DNA of 64,000 nt from Paenibacillus sp. An7 (GCF_009870785.1 NZ_WTWX01000012.1:49497-113496), one strand, 5' to 3'; numbered from the stretch's first letter, positions 18,326 to 27,290 are shown. A program made the numbers and translations. Notes: generated by a model not told the origin, from the letters alone.

Positions 18326-18997
18326 ATGAAAGATGCTTTATATGAACTGTTGTATGGCAGTACAGCGGATGTTACGACTACACAGCTATTAGGGAATACG
18401 TTAGTAGCTCTAGTCCTAAGTTTAATTGTGTTTATTACATATCGATTCACCTATGGAAGCATTTTGTATAGTAAGAAATTCAACGTTTCCTTAGTCATGT
18501 TAACACTAATAACTACGGTTATTATGAGCATTATTGGCGGGAATATTGCACTGTCATTAGGGATGGTCGGGGCTCTTTCTATTGTTCGCTTCCGTACTGC
18601 GGTTAAAGACCCAAGAGATACAGCGTACATATTCTGGACGATTGCTATCGGGTTAGGAGCAGGTTCAGGCAGTTTAGCGATCACGATTATCGGCACCGTT
18701 ATCATTTCTTTAGTATGCTTTATTTTCAACTATGGTATTGGAAGTGATGAACGCTACTTAATTATTATCCGCTCTGAAAACATAGACGAATCTTTAGAAA
18801 ATATAAGAAAGCATATGTTTAAAGTGTGCAGAGGTTATAAATTGCGTTCAGAGACGGTAAATGATCAGTTTGTTGAACTTGTTTATCAAATTAAATTGAA
18901 AGGCAATGCATCAACAACAGAATATGAAAATATGAAAAAAATAAAAGGTGTTATTTCAATTAACGTAGTTTCTCAAAATGGAGAAACACTAGAATAG
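18326..18997 (+). CDS. DUF4956 domain-containing membrane protein
   Basis: Integral membrane protein of 223 residues belonging to the DUF4956 family. Four hydrophobic segments can be seen (about 23-43, 55-75, 80-95 and 108-138), containing the conserved family stretch GMVGALSIVRFRTAVKDP after the third. A soluble cytoplasmic C-terminal domain of about 80 residues (YLIIIRSENIDESLENI onward) resembles a small ferredoxin-like regulatory fold. DUF4956 genes are commonly found beside VTC and CotH genes, as here; no biochemical function is known to me. First gene of a six-gene operon; GGAG precedes the ATG. Confidence 0.92.
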   Translation: MKDALYELLYGSTADVTTTQLLGNTLVALVLSLIVFITYRFTYGSILYSKKFNVSLVMLTLITTVIMSIIGGNIALSLGMVGALSIVRFRTAVKDPRDTAYIFWTIAIGLGAGSGSLAITIIGTVIISLVCFIFNYGIGSDERYLIIIRSENIDESLENIRKHMFKVCRGYKLRSETVNDQFVELVYQIKLKGNASTTEYENMKKIKGVISINVVSQNGETLE

Positions 18998-19008
18998 GTG
19001 TAAGACAT

Positions 19009-20475
19009 ATGAACAAGAGAAATAATGGAAGAAGAACGTTGTTGTTCATTATGATCGTCCTATTGATTGCTGGTTGTATTGTTGCAATTCCTCGATTCAC
19101 CTACTCCTCTAACTATGAAAAGGGAGATTACGAGAAAGAGGTAAACTCAATTCCTGATATGCATTCATGTGAAGAAGATCATACCTTGCCCGTTGTTGTG
19201 ATTCATACCAATGGTCAAAATATTGAAACCATATCCGACTCTTTAATTGATGAAAATACAGCTCGTTATCATGTGGATTTTTCCTTGTATGACGTTAATT
19301 CTGATGGACGCGTCTGTGTAGATTCAGAATCAAAACCAGCAATCAAAGAAAGGGTGGAAATTGGTATAAGAGGGCAATCTTCACGCGTTCATCCAAAAAA
19401 ACAGTTCTCTCTAAAATTTATTAATGAGAATGGGGAAGAGAAAGACGTATCCCCATTAAATATGCCCAAAGATAGTGAGTGGGTACTAAACGGGATTTCT
19501 GCTGATAGCTCTCTGATTCGAAATCATATAGCTTATCAAGTTTCGGGTGAGATCATGGCATTTGCGCCTGAGACGCAGTTTGTAGAAGTGTATATCCTTG
19601 ATGACCAAGCAAATGAGGTCAACGATGTAAGTTATCGCGGCGTGTATATGCTTATGGAAAAGATCACACGTAGTTCGGATCGGGTCAATATAAACAAAAC
19701 CGATGAGGGTTATACAGATACGAGCTTTATCATTGCGAGGGACAAGATTAAAGAAGGTGAGCCTGTTTTAGACAGCTTGTGGAGTAGTGTCTTAACAGAC
19801 CAAATTGTAAGCGCAGATGGTACCGTGAAAAAAAGAAGTCGACTTACGTATGTGTATCCTGGCAAGACACGGATAACGGACAATCAAAAACAAATGATAG
19901 TTAATTATATTAATGATTTTGAATTGACCTTGTATTCTCGTGATTTTACGAATAAGAGAAGCGGATATCGAAAATACATTGATGTGGACTCCTTTGTAGA
20001 TTATGCCATCATTAACGACTTTTTTAATAATGTCGATGGTGGTGATGTAAGTACATATTTCTACAAAGATATAGGTGGTCGCCTGCATGCGGGACCTGTA
20101 TGGGATTTTGATCTGATACTCGGTTCACCTGATAATTCTCCATATTCTAGTGCAGAAGGATATAGAATGTTCAACACGACTTGGTTTGATCAGCTTTTTA
20201 AGGATCCTTATTTTGTTGATACGTATATAGAAAGATATCAGTACCTTCGAAAAAACGTATTATCAGAAACATACTTATATAATTTGATAGATCAAGCGGT
20301 TGAACAACTTGGAGATGCTGTACAGCGAAATCATGCCAAATGGTATAGTGCTGCTTCGCAAGCAGAAGAGTATAAGAAAGAGATTCAACAAATGAAAGAC
20401 TATATTGCGAAACGATCAAGTTGGATGGATCAAAATACAGCTATCTTATACAGAATGAACGAGAGTGACTTGTAA
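19009..20475 (+). CDS. CotH kinase family protein, membrane-anchored or secreted
   Basis: Atypical protein kinase of the spore-coat CotH family; Bacillus subtilis CotH phosphorylates coat proteins. An N-terminal hydrophobic segment (about residues 9-28) exports or anchors it, and the rest is the CotH domain. Conserved pieces: GIRGQSSRVHPKKQFSLKF (substrate/nucleotide lobe), WVLNGISADSSLIRNHIAY, YRGVYMLMEKI, DYAIINDFFNNVDGG and the metal-site GPVWDFDLILGSP. The 488 residues exceed plain CotH, with an extra C-terminal helical tail. Being exported rather than spore-cytosolic, its targets may be surface or secreted proteins. Starts 11 bases after the DUF4956 stop, with a weak ribosome site. Confidence 0.9.
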   Translation: MNKRNNGRRTLLFIMIVLLIAGCIVAIPRFTYSSNYEKGDYEKEVNSIPDMHSCEEDHTLPVVVIHTNGQNIETISDSLIDENTARYHVDFSLYDVNSDGRVCVDSESKPAIKERVEIGIRGQSSRVHPKKQFSLKFINENGEEKDVSPLNMPKDSEWVLNGISADSSLIRNHIAYQVSGEIMAFAPETQFVEVYILDDQANEVNDVSYRGVYMLMEKITRSSDRVNINKTDEGYTDTSFIIARDKIKEGEPVLDSLWSSVLTDQIVSADGTVKKRSRLTYVYPGKTRITDNQKQMIVNYINDFELTLYSRDFTNKRSGYRKYIDVDSFVDYAIINDFFNNVDGGDVSTYFYKDIGGRLHAGPVWDFDLILGSPDNSPYSSAEGYRMFNTTWFDQLFKDPYFVDTYIERYQYLRKNVLSETYLYNLIDQAVEQLGDAVQRNHAKWYSAASQAEEYKKEIQQMKDYIAKRSSWMDQNTAILYRMNESDL

Positions 20476-20489
20476 GGGATTGATGTAAC

Positions 20490-22637
20490 TTGCGTAAATT
20501 TATGCTAATTGTATTTAGTATGTTATGTATCATCATGTTATTGATGTATTTGTTTTTTTTAGGAGGTTTTGATTTTAAAAAGGATGATCTCAAAAGTGTA
20601 GGGGAGGAAAATGGTGTCCATTATGCAGTAAGAGTCAGCGGTGATCAGATTGAACAGTATGATGGGAATACCTGGAGTCCATTTGTAATAAAAGGGATAT
20701 CCTTAAGTGAAAGTCTGCCTAATAAAGAGCAGTTAAGTTCAGATCAGCTAGAGAAGAAGATTAGTAGTTGGCTCGCTCAAATCAGTGAGATGAATGTTAA
20801 CACGATTCGAATTCCTTCTATTCAGTCACCAGCTTTGTATAAAGCAGTTTACGAGTTTAATAAGAATAATCAGAACCCAATATATATTATTCATGATATC
20901 CCTATCAATGAAGATTTCATTGATGGTGAATATAAGCAAACGAGCGAAGAAATACAGAGACACTTAGAGAAAAATATCAAACATACGATTGATATCGTCC
21001 ACGGCAGAAAGATGCTGTGGGATAAAAATATTTTTACAAGTAAGTGGTATAACAATGATGTTTCTCCTTATGTATTAGGCTATGTTATCGGCAACTCGTG
21101 GGATCCTACGTTGATAAAGATTATTAATAAAAGGGATCAAGAACATTCAATCTATGAAGGAAAATATGTTACGGCTGATTCACTTAATGGGTTTGAATAT
21201 ATAATGGCTGAGGCACTAGACTATACCATCCAATATGAAGCAGAAAAATACAAACAACAGCGTCTGGTTTCCTTCTTAAATACAATTGAGCTTGATCCGA
21301 TTATACATTCCGCACAATCCAGTGTGTTTCGTAATACGGAGTTAAATATTGAAAAATTGAAGATGACGAATGATGTTCATACTGGGATTTTTGCTAGTTA
21401 TCAAGCATCTCCAAACGATACTGATTTTCTGAACTTCAGCTTAGAGAATTTGCATTCTCTCTCATCAGAGAAGGAAGGATCGTTTGAAGGATATTTACAG
21501 CAGCTAAAGAAGATTCATCAAAAACCGATTGTGATTACGAATATGGGACTGTCTACTTCTAGAGCTATGTCAAAAGAAGATGAATATGATCATTACAGTC
21601 GTGGAGGAATGACAGAAGAGGAGCAAGGGGTGTATTTAACAGAGCTGCTCGATGATATTTATCAAAATGATTATGCAGGGGCCATTGTATATCACTGGCA
21701 GGATGAGTGGCAGAGAAGCAGAACCTGGAATACACGTCATATAAAAAATATAGAGAATACAGAAAATTGGTTAGACGTGCAATCGAGTGAACAACATTTT
21801 GGGATTATGCAGTTTGTTCCAAGCAATGAGCAGGCTGTTAAAGTGGATGGGCTCACCACAGATTGGAATGAAGAAGACTTACTATACGATAATGAAAATG
21901 GACAATTGTACGCCAAATATGACTCCAGCTATTTATATCTGATGATTCAAAAGGATAAATTCCATTTTACTAGGGACTATCTGCGAATAGCTATTGATGT
22001 TAACCCATCTATGGGAACACAAGATTATGAAGGATATAATGGGATGTTTGATATGAATGCTGATTTCGTTGCAAGAATACAAGGGAAAAACGATTCAGAT
22101 ATTCAGGTTCAGTCTCGGTACAATATCTTTGATTTTCGTTATAAGTACTACTCTAATATAGTGGATAAAATGACAACGATTCCTGCTGAGAATGTAAATA
22201 CATTCGATCCAATCTATCTATTGACTCGAAATGTATTTCAAAATGACGAAGCCATGGAGAAAGTACCGCCTAAATACATGGAAACCGGTACCCTTGTATT
22301 TGGTAATTCAGATTACGATTCTAACGAGTATAATTCACTTGCCGATTTTTATGTGAAGGAAGATGTGATCGAGCTTCGAATTCCGTGGCTGTTAATTAAT
22401 GTGATTGACCCAATTAACGGAATCGCATTAGGTGACTTTTATAAGGAAGGAATCAATACTCAACAAAAAATAAATCAAATCGGGTTACAGGTTCTCGCCG
22501 AGACAGACGGGCAAATAACAAAAGTTACGTCTCCTAGCTATTTGCGTCTAGAGAAAAGTAACACTCACTACGATGAAAGAACCAAAAAGTCGTATGAAGT
22601 GCTTCAAGCCTATTTTGAAAATGTAGACGGCTCTTAA
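20490..22637 (+). CDS. Membrane-tethered TIM-barrel glycosidase-like protein with C-terminal CBM9/DOMON-like domain
   Basis: No named family recognised with certainty. TTG start, signal anchor (about residues 5-25), then a region (about 35-430) that reads like a GH2/GH5-type (beta/alpha)8 barrel: FVIKGISL, the helix-strand segment MNVNTIRIPS, YIIHDIPIN, LGYVIGNSWDP, IVITNMGLS and a terminal AGAIVYHWQDEW. The C-terminal 280 residues start VDGLTTDWNEEDLLY and continue with KYDSSYLYLMIQ, the pattern of CBM9/DOMON-like sugar-binding modules. Catalytic acids cannot be assigned with confidence, so it may be a non-catalytic polymer-binding barrel. Located between cotH-like and HEAT genes in the same operon. 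Confidence 0.78.
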   Translation: MRKFMLIVFSMLCIIMLLMYLFFLGGFDFKKDDLKSVGEENGVHYAVRVSGDQIEQYDGNTWSPFVIKGISLSESLPNKEQLSSDQLEKKISSWLAQISEMNVNTIRIPSIQSPALYKAVYEFNKNNQNPIYIIHDIPINEDFIDGEYKQTSEEIQRHLEKNIKHTIDIVHGRKMLWDKNIFTSKWYNNDVSPYVLGYVIGNSWDPTLIKIINKRDQEHSIYEGKYVTADSLNGFEYIMAEALDYTIQYEAEKYKQQRLVSFLNTIELDPIIHSAQSSVFRNTELNIEKLKMTNDVHTGIFASYQASPNDTDFLNFSLENLHSLSSEKEGSFEGYLQQLKKIHQKPIVITNMGLSTSRAMSKEDEYDHYSRGGMTEEEQGVYLTELLDDIYQNDYAGAIVYHWQDEWQRSRTWNTRHIKNIENTENWLDVQSSEQHFGIMQFVPSNEQAVKVDGLTTDWNEEDLLYDNENGQLYAKYDSSYLYLMIQKDKFHFTRDYLRIAIDVNPSMGTQDYEGYNGMFDMNADFVARIQGKNDSDIQVQSRYNIFDFRYKYYSNIVDKMTTIPAENVNTFDPIYLLTRNVFQNDEAMEKVPPKYMETGTLVFGNSDYDSNEYNSLADFYVKEDVIELRIPWLLINVIDPINGIALGDFYKEGINTQQKINQIGLQVLAETDGQITKVTSPSYLRLEKSNTHYDERTKKSYEVLQAYFENVDGS

Positions 22638-22649
22638 GAAAGGACTTAT

Positions 22650-23813
22650 ATGGATCTGATATATTGCTTTATTATTTTTTTCTTCGTTATTTTACTCCTT
22701 GTTATTTTGTATATTGTTTTTTCAAAAGCGAAACAAGGCATAGACCAAAGAAGAGTCAGTCAATTGGAATATGAAATACAGCCGATTGTTGACAAGTATA
22801 TGGAATCAAAAAGTGAAGCTGTAATTTCAGATAATGAAATTGTAGATCTGCGGAAAAAGGTTCAATCTAGGGCAGGGCTGCAGGCATTTAACTCTATTTA
22901 TTTTGCCAAAGTGAAGCAGGAAGGTGTAACGGAGAGACTTCATCAGCTGGTCACTCTTATCCTTGATTTCCAAACATTAAATAACAACCGCATCGTACGC
23001 AATAAATATCGAAAGAGCTATATTCTATATTTGTGTGCTGAATATTATATGAATTCAGAAGAGGTTACCAAATTTGCGATAGAAAGCTTACATGATCCCT
23101 CGCTCTATGTGAGGAATAATGCACTTCGAGTCCTTAGAAATACAGGAGAAGTGGACAACCTTATTAAGGCATATCAGAGAATTTCTCAGGGACAGATGTA
23201 CTTTAATGATAAAGTGATTGTGGATTATATGGATAGTTTTCGCGGTGATATGCAGGAGTTAAATAAGGCATTAGCGAGAAATCTAATTACATTCAGCCCT
23301 AAAATACAGCGCGATATTATTGAACATTTCACGAATTGCCACATAAGTAAGTATGCAAATGAAATTTTATCATTAATTGAGACATCTAGAGATATGGAGA
23401 TCATTATTGCAGGGATTCGATATTTTGGCGTGGTTCATAAACAAGAGGCTTATTCGTTTATTGTTCATCAATTTAAAAGTGAAAACTATGAAATTAGAGC
23501 AGTATGTGCTAGGGCCATTGGTTTATATCCATGTGAAAAGACGATTGAACTACTCCACGAATATATAAAAGATACGAATTGGTTCGTGCGGTACAATTGT
23601 GCTTTTACACTTTTTCAATTAGAAGAAGAGAACATTTTTCATAAGGATAGTTCCATCGGGAAAGTCCTTAGTGAAGAGGACATGTTTGCTAGAGATATTA
23701 TGATTTACACCCTCTATTCCAAAGGTTTAATCAACTCTGATAACGATCAAGTTACATTAGCCAGCTTCCAGATTGAGAACGGTGGAAAAGGAGGAGAAGA
23801 GAGATGGGTTTAG
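22650..23813 (+). CDS. Membrane-anchored HEAT-repeat protein
   Basis: An N-terminal transmembrane helix (about residues 3-26, starting DLIYCFIIFFFVILLL) is followed by a cytoplasm- or surface-facing alpha-solenoid. HEAT-like units are visible in the repeated pattern of paired helices, e.g. SLHDPSLYVRNNALRVLRNTG, FKSENYEIRAVCARAIGLY and IKDTNWFVRYNCAFTLFQL, where the D-x-x-x-V-R-x-x-A core recurs. Such proteins act as scaffolds. 387 residues; AAAGGA ribosome site. The last ten bases overlap the glycosyltransferase start, so the two are probably translationally coupled and may form a complex. Confidence 0.85.
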   Translation: MDLIYCFIIFFFVILLLVILYIVFSKAKQGIDQRRVSQLEYEIQPIVDKYMESKSEAVISDNEIVDLRKKVQSRAGLQAFNSIYFAKVKQEGVTERLHQLVTLILDFQTLNNNRIVRNKYRKSYILYLCAEYYMNSEEVTKFAIESLHDPSLYVRNNALRVLRNTGEVDNLIKAYQRISQGQMYFNDKVIVDYMDSFRGDMQELNKALARNLITFSPKIQRDIIEHFTNCHISKYANEILSLIETSRDMEIIIAGIRYFGVVHKQEAYSFIVHQFKSENYEIRAVCARAIGLYPCEKTIELLHEYIKDTNWFVRYNCAFTLFQLEEENIFHKDSSIGKVLSEEDMFARDIMIYTLYSKGLINSDNDQVTLASFQIENGGKGGEERWV

Positions 23814-25204
23814 AACAAATCATCTTATTCATTAATTTCTTTTTCTTGGTCTATATGTTTCTATATGCGACTTATGTTTTTTTAAATACCATGGTGGCTT
23901 CCTTTCATCTTGATGATTTTTTTATAAAAAAAAGCCATATAGGTTACTCGCAGCTTAATAATAAGGAAAACTATATCCCTATATCTATAATTGTTCCTGC
24001 CCACAATGAAGAGGTAACAATTATAGATTCCATCACCTCTTTATTGCGCCTAAGTTACCAAAAAGTTGAAATTATTATTGTGAATGATGGTTCCAAAGAC
24101 TCCACTATGCAGAGAGTACTGGATCACTTTGAGTTAAAAGAAGTGAAGCGTCCTATTCATAAACAAATAAACTGTAAAGAGATCAAAAGTATTTATGAAG
24201 GTGATATAGAAGGGAAACGAATTGTACTTGTAGACAAACAAAATGGGGGGAAAAGCGATGCTCTTAATACCGGTATTAATGTAAGCAGGTACCCCCTGTT
24301 TCTCTGTATGGATGCAGATTCGATCTTACAGTACGATTCTTTGGAGAAAATTGTTGTACCGTTTCTGGAAAGTGATGATGTCGTTGCAGTGGGAGGTAAT
24401 ATCAGAGTTGCCAATCAGGCCACGATTAAAGAGGGTAGAATCGTAAAGATTGATCCACCTAAGAAATGGCTCGTTATGTTCCAGATGATCGAATATTTCC
24501 GTGTATTTTTGATGTCTCGTGTAGCAATGAATGGACTGAATTCAAACTTAATTATCTCTGGTGCCTTCGGTCTATATAACAAAAAAGCGGTGATCAAAGT
24601 CGGTGGATATACGACAGATGTAATGGGCGAAGATATGGATTTGATTGTAAAGCTGCACTGTTATTATCGGAAAAACAATCTTCCCTATCATATTGAATAT
24701 GTACCCGATGCCATCTGTTGGACCCAAGTGCCTGAGAGAATATCAGTACTGAATTCACAAAGGAAGCGTTGGCATATAGGTATGGGACAAGCGTTGTTCT
24801 CTCACTCCTTTATGTTCTTTCGCCCAAGGTATGGCACAGTGGGGATGATCTCCTATCCGTATTTTGTTTTATTTGAGTATATAACCCCTCTATTAGAGAT
24901 TCTCGGGATATTGACAATTACTTTATCGTATTTGTTTCATTTTATTAATTTGGAGTTCCTTATTTTCTTTTTGGTTTTTTATATGGTATTTAATATCGTC
25001 ATATCCTGGATTTCAATTATTTTCTGTAATTATTTATTTAGTGAATCTCTGTCTCTAAAAGATGTATTTAAACTTCTTGCGGTATCTCTATTTGAGTGTA
25101 TTGGTTATAGACAGATGTGTTCTCTATTTCGAATTGGTGCTTTTTTAGGTACCAGAAAAGGAAAGCATAAGTGGGGGAATATGGAGCGAGTTTCAATGGA
25201 ATAA
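23804..25204 (+). CDS. Processive family 2 glycosyltransferase, membrane-embedded
   Basis: Likely synthase of a beta-linked surface polysaccharide. One N-terminal helix (about 6-28), GT2 catalytic domain (about 58-330) and at least three C-terminal helices (about 345-450). Motifs of processive synthases are complete: IIVPAHNEE, IIVNDGSKDST, NGGKSDALNTG, MDADS (DxD-like), GEDMDL (TED-type acid/base) and QRKRWHIG (QxxRW). This is the pattern of poly-N-acetylglucosamine, hyaluronan and cellulose-type enzymes. The sugar specificity is not readable. AAAGGAGGAG precedes the ATG, inside the upstream HEAT gene. Confidence 0.93.
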   Translation: MGLEQIILFINFFFLVYMFLYATYVFLNTMVASFHLDDFFIKKSHIGYSQLNNKENYIPISIIVPAHNEEVTIIDSITSLLRLSYQKVEIIIVNDGSKDSTMQRVLDHFELKEVKRPIHKQINCKEIKSIYEGDIEGKRIVLVDKQNGGKSDALNTGINVSRYPLFLCMDADSILQYDSLEKIVVPFLESDDVVAVGGNIRVANQATIKEGRIVKIDPPKKWLVMFQMIEYFRVFLMSRVAMNGLNSNLIISGAFGLYNKKAVIKVGGYTTDVMGEDMDLIVKLHCYYRKNNLPYHIEYVPDAICWTQVPERISVLNSQRKRWHIGMGQALFSHSFMFFRPRYGTVGMISYPYFVLFEYITPLLEILGILTITLSYLFHFINLEFLIFFLVFYMVFNIVISWISIIFCNYLFSESLSLKDVFKLLAVSLFECIGYRQMCSLFRIGAFLGTRKGKHKWGNMERVSME

Positions 25205-25227
25205 GGGAACGAAAGGATTTCTTACTA

Positions 25228-25935
25228 ATGAGTGAAACGACTTTGAATGTATCAAGAAAAGAAATGAAATATGTGATTAATTCTTTTCAATATGCTGAGT
25301 TATCAAATGTGTTGAATGATGTTCTGATCCCCGATAAGAACAATAAAGCTTTTGGGTACCTTATTCGTTCATTATATTTTGATACCCCTTTTAATAAGGA
25401 TTTCTATGAGCGTGTAGATGGAATAGAAAATCGCAAAAAAATTAGAATAAGAACCTATGACGTGAATGATCCAAAAGTAAAGTTAGAAATCAAACGAAAA
25501 TTTGGTGCTGCACAAAGAAAGGATAGTGTAGTGATCGATCGTGAAGATGCCCAAAGACTAATGGAATGTGATTACGATGTTTTATTAAAATATAATAGTA
25601 AAGCAGCGAATACCATTTATAATATTATGAAGATCGACCACTATCGTCCTGTTGTTATCATTGAATATCGAAGAAAAGCATTTATACACCCTACTAATGA
25701 TATTCGAATAACATTTGATACTGAAATACGCAGCAATGAGATTGATTTAGATTTTTTTAATCCAGATACCGTATTGTATCCGCTATTTGATTACGATACA
25801 AAAGTATTGGAAGTCAAATATAATAAGTTTCTATATCGATGGCTTAGTGACATTCTGGGGAGATGTGATGTTAAGCAACAATCGGTTAGTAAATATAGCT
25901 TATCTCGGAGCTTTTTTGAGAGTTATATGGCATAA
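25228..25935 (+). CDS. VTC domain protein (polyphosphate polymerase-like)
   Basis: Triphosphate-tunnel protein of the VTC family; yeast Vtc4 of this fold polymerises ATP phosphate into polyphosphate. Tunnel residues typical of the family are present: RKEMKYVI near the start, RSLYFDT, RKKIRIRTYD, KLEIKRK, VVIIEYRRKAF, ITFDTEIRS and LEVKYNKFL. The N-terminal GTG start at 25171 would overlap the glycosyltransferase; the ATG at 25228, preceded by GAAAGGA, gives 235 residues of standard length. Last gene of the operon. It could be a polyphosphate polymerase or a tripolyphosphatase; which one cannot be decided by reading. Confidence 0.92.
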   Translation: MSETTLNVSRKEMKYVINSFQYAELSNVLNDVLIPDKNNKAFGYLIRSLYFDTPFNKDFYERVDGIENRKKIRIRTYDVNDPKVKLEIKRKFGAAQRKDSVVIDREDAQRLMECDYDVLLKYNSKAANTIYNIMKIDHYRPVVIIEYRRKAFIHPTNDIRITFDTEIRSNEIDLDFFNPDTVLYPLFDYDTKVLEVKYNKFLYRWLSDILGRCDVKQQSVSKYSLSRSFFESYMA

Positions 25936-25940
25936 GTATT

Positions 25941-25990
25941 AAAAAAATGGTGTCTTAAGAAGGAGTTCTTTCTTTAGACACCATTTTTTT
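25941..25990. terminator. Bidirectional terminator between VTC gene and convergent gene
   Basis: Stem AAAAAATGGTGTCT / AGACACCATTTTTT, extended inward by AAGAA/TTCTT, has A-run and T-run flanks and sits between two convergent genes. Confidence 0.85.
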
Positions 25991-26012
25991 ATTTTCAGAC
26001 AGGTTGGGGCTT

Positions 26013-26903
26013 TTATTGCGATCGTTTCTTCAAACTCTCAAAAGAATGAATCGCAATTCCTGCGATCCGACCCTTGTAATGCTCTTGTACCAGCTTGATC
26101 TCGGAAGCAAGGGTATGTTTATTTTCGCTATAAAAAGAAACATGCTGTTCAGGAGTTTTTTCAGTTTCAACAGCAATGGTTATTTTTTTGTTTTCCTGCT
26201 CGGCCCAGTCCACTTCCTGTGAGCTGAGGTCGATGATCCCGTTTTTCCCTTCTGCAAAGTTTCGATAGGCCATGACCACAGTTTCATCTGTATTTTGGAT
26301 CAGCCACTGCGATAGGTAGCCTTGTCCATATTTATTATCAAAGGTAATCTCATCAAACCAAAAAGGAATATCTATTCCTAAGCTGGTGTTTCTATTCTCA
26401 GTAAAATGCTTTAGTTGCAAGAGAAGGGTTTGAAACTGGCAGATGATTTCCTCTTGATTGGTTTCCCAGTTTTCTAACAAGTAAGGCTCGATATCCAGAT
26501 GGATACCTTTAAATTGCTCGCGAGAAGGCACATCTGCTTGGTAATTATGAAACCAATCTAGAAACTGATCTTTACTCTCATGGTCTGTAATTCCCCAATC
26601 AGGTGCACCATCTAATGCATATACCGCTACCCCTTCTTTTTGCAAGGAAGAAATAAAGTTTCTATAGGTTTCGTTGCTAACCTTTGAAGAGTACTGTAAA
26701 TATACAGAATGAATGTTCATGTTAAGAATGGACTCCACCGTATGCTCCATATCTGTCTCGATCACAGAGGTATCCCAAAGCCATGTTGAATAGGATGTAG
26801 TATCGCTGTTTATAAGCCATTTCCCTAGTACAATAATAAGGAATATCGTCAAAACAACAGAAAGAATAATTATTTTTGATTTAAGAGAGCTAATAAAAAC
26901 CAC
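26013..26903 (-). CDS. Membrane-anchored TIM-barrel-like protein of unknown function
   Basis: 296 residues with an N-terminal transmembrane anchor (about 8-30) and an extracytoplasmic barrel-like domain. The segments VYLQYSS, VAVYALDGAPDWG, GIHLDIEPYLLENW, LGIDIPFWFDEI, ETVVMAYRNFAEG and ITIAVETEK follow the strand order of GH18- or GH114-like barrels; DIEPY resembles a barrel acid motif. No gene name is known to me. The annotated start is GTG 26903 with no ribosome site in front of it. A GAAGGTGG lies on top of that codon, five bases before an ATT at 26894, so a non-standard start is possible. It converges on the surface-polymer operon, which suggests a related job. Confidence 0.75.
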   Translation of the reverse strand: MVFISSLKSKIIILSVVLTIFLIIVLGKWLINSDTTSYSTWLWDTSVIETDMEHTVESILNMNIHSVYLQYSSKVSNETYRNFISSLQKEGVAVYALDGAPDWGITDHESKDQFLDWFHNYQADVPSREQFKGIHLDIEPYLLENWETNQEEIICQFQTLLLQLKHFTENRNTSLGIDIPFWFDEITFDNKYGQGYLSQWLIQNTDETVVMAYRNFAEGKNGIIDLSSQEVDWAEQENKKITIAVETEKTPEQHVSFYSENKHTLASEIKLVQEHYKGRIAGIAIHSFESLKKRSQ

Positions 26904-27117
26904 CTTCTTTAATAATAATGATTATATTCAAATGTCCATTGACTATTATCTCGAAAAACAGTTTTTTTGTGTCGGTAAAATTTTGTGAATAAATAGATAG
27001 GTAGATGGAGTATGAGAAGGCTTTTGTATGCACCTAATGAAAGAGGTGTGGAGCAAACAGACCTTTTCCATACTCTATTTGTAATTCAAGAGCATAAACC
27101 ACAGACTATTTATCACG

Positions 27118-27165
27118 TTATTTTAGTAAAATAGATTGATAAAGAACATTGTTTTACTAAAATAA
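27118..27165. promoter_or_regulatory. Paired TTTTASTAAAA operator candidates upstream of rafB
   Basis: A perfect 14-bp inverted repeat has arms TTATTTTAGTAAAA (27118-27131) and TTTTACTAAAATAA (27152-27165) with 20 bases between. Each arm is itself almost palindromic. Likely operator for the LacI-family regulator encoded downstream; inference. Confidence 0.5.
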
Positions 27166-27257
27166 TATAATTTAAATCATAAAATATCCCTTTTTATTTG
27201 AAATTATGAATAAAAAAAGTCTACTATTGTAGTTTCCAGTTTTTTTTGCTAAACTGA

Positions 27258-27268
27258 ATTTACTAAAA
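27258..27268. promoter_or_regulatory. Third copy of the TTTACTAAAA motif
   Basis: ATTTACTAAAA repeats the half-sites found at 27118-27165 and lies 87 bases before the permease start, close to where a promoter would be. Confidence 0.4.
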
Positions 27269-27290
27269 CAAGGTCAATATAACTAGTTAT

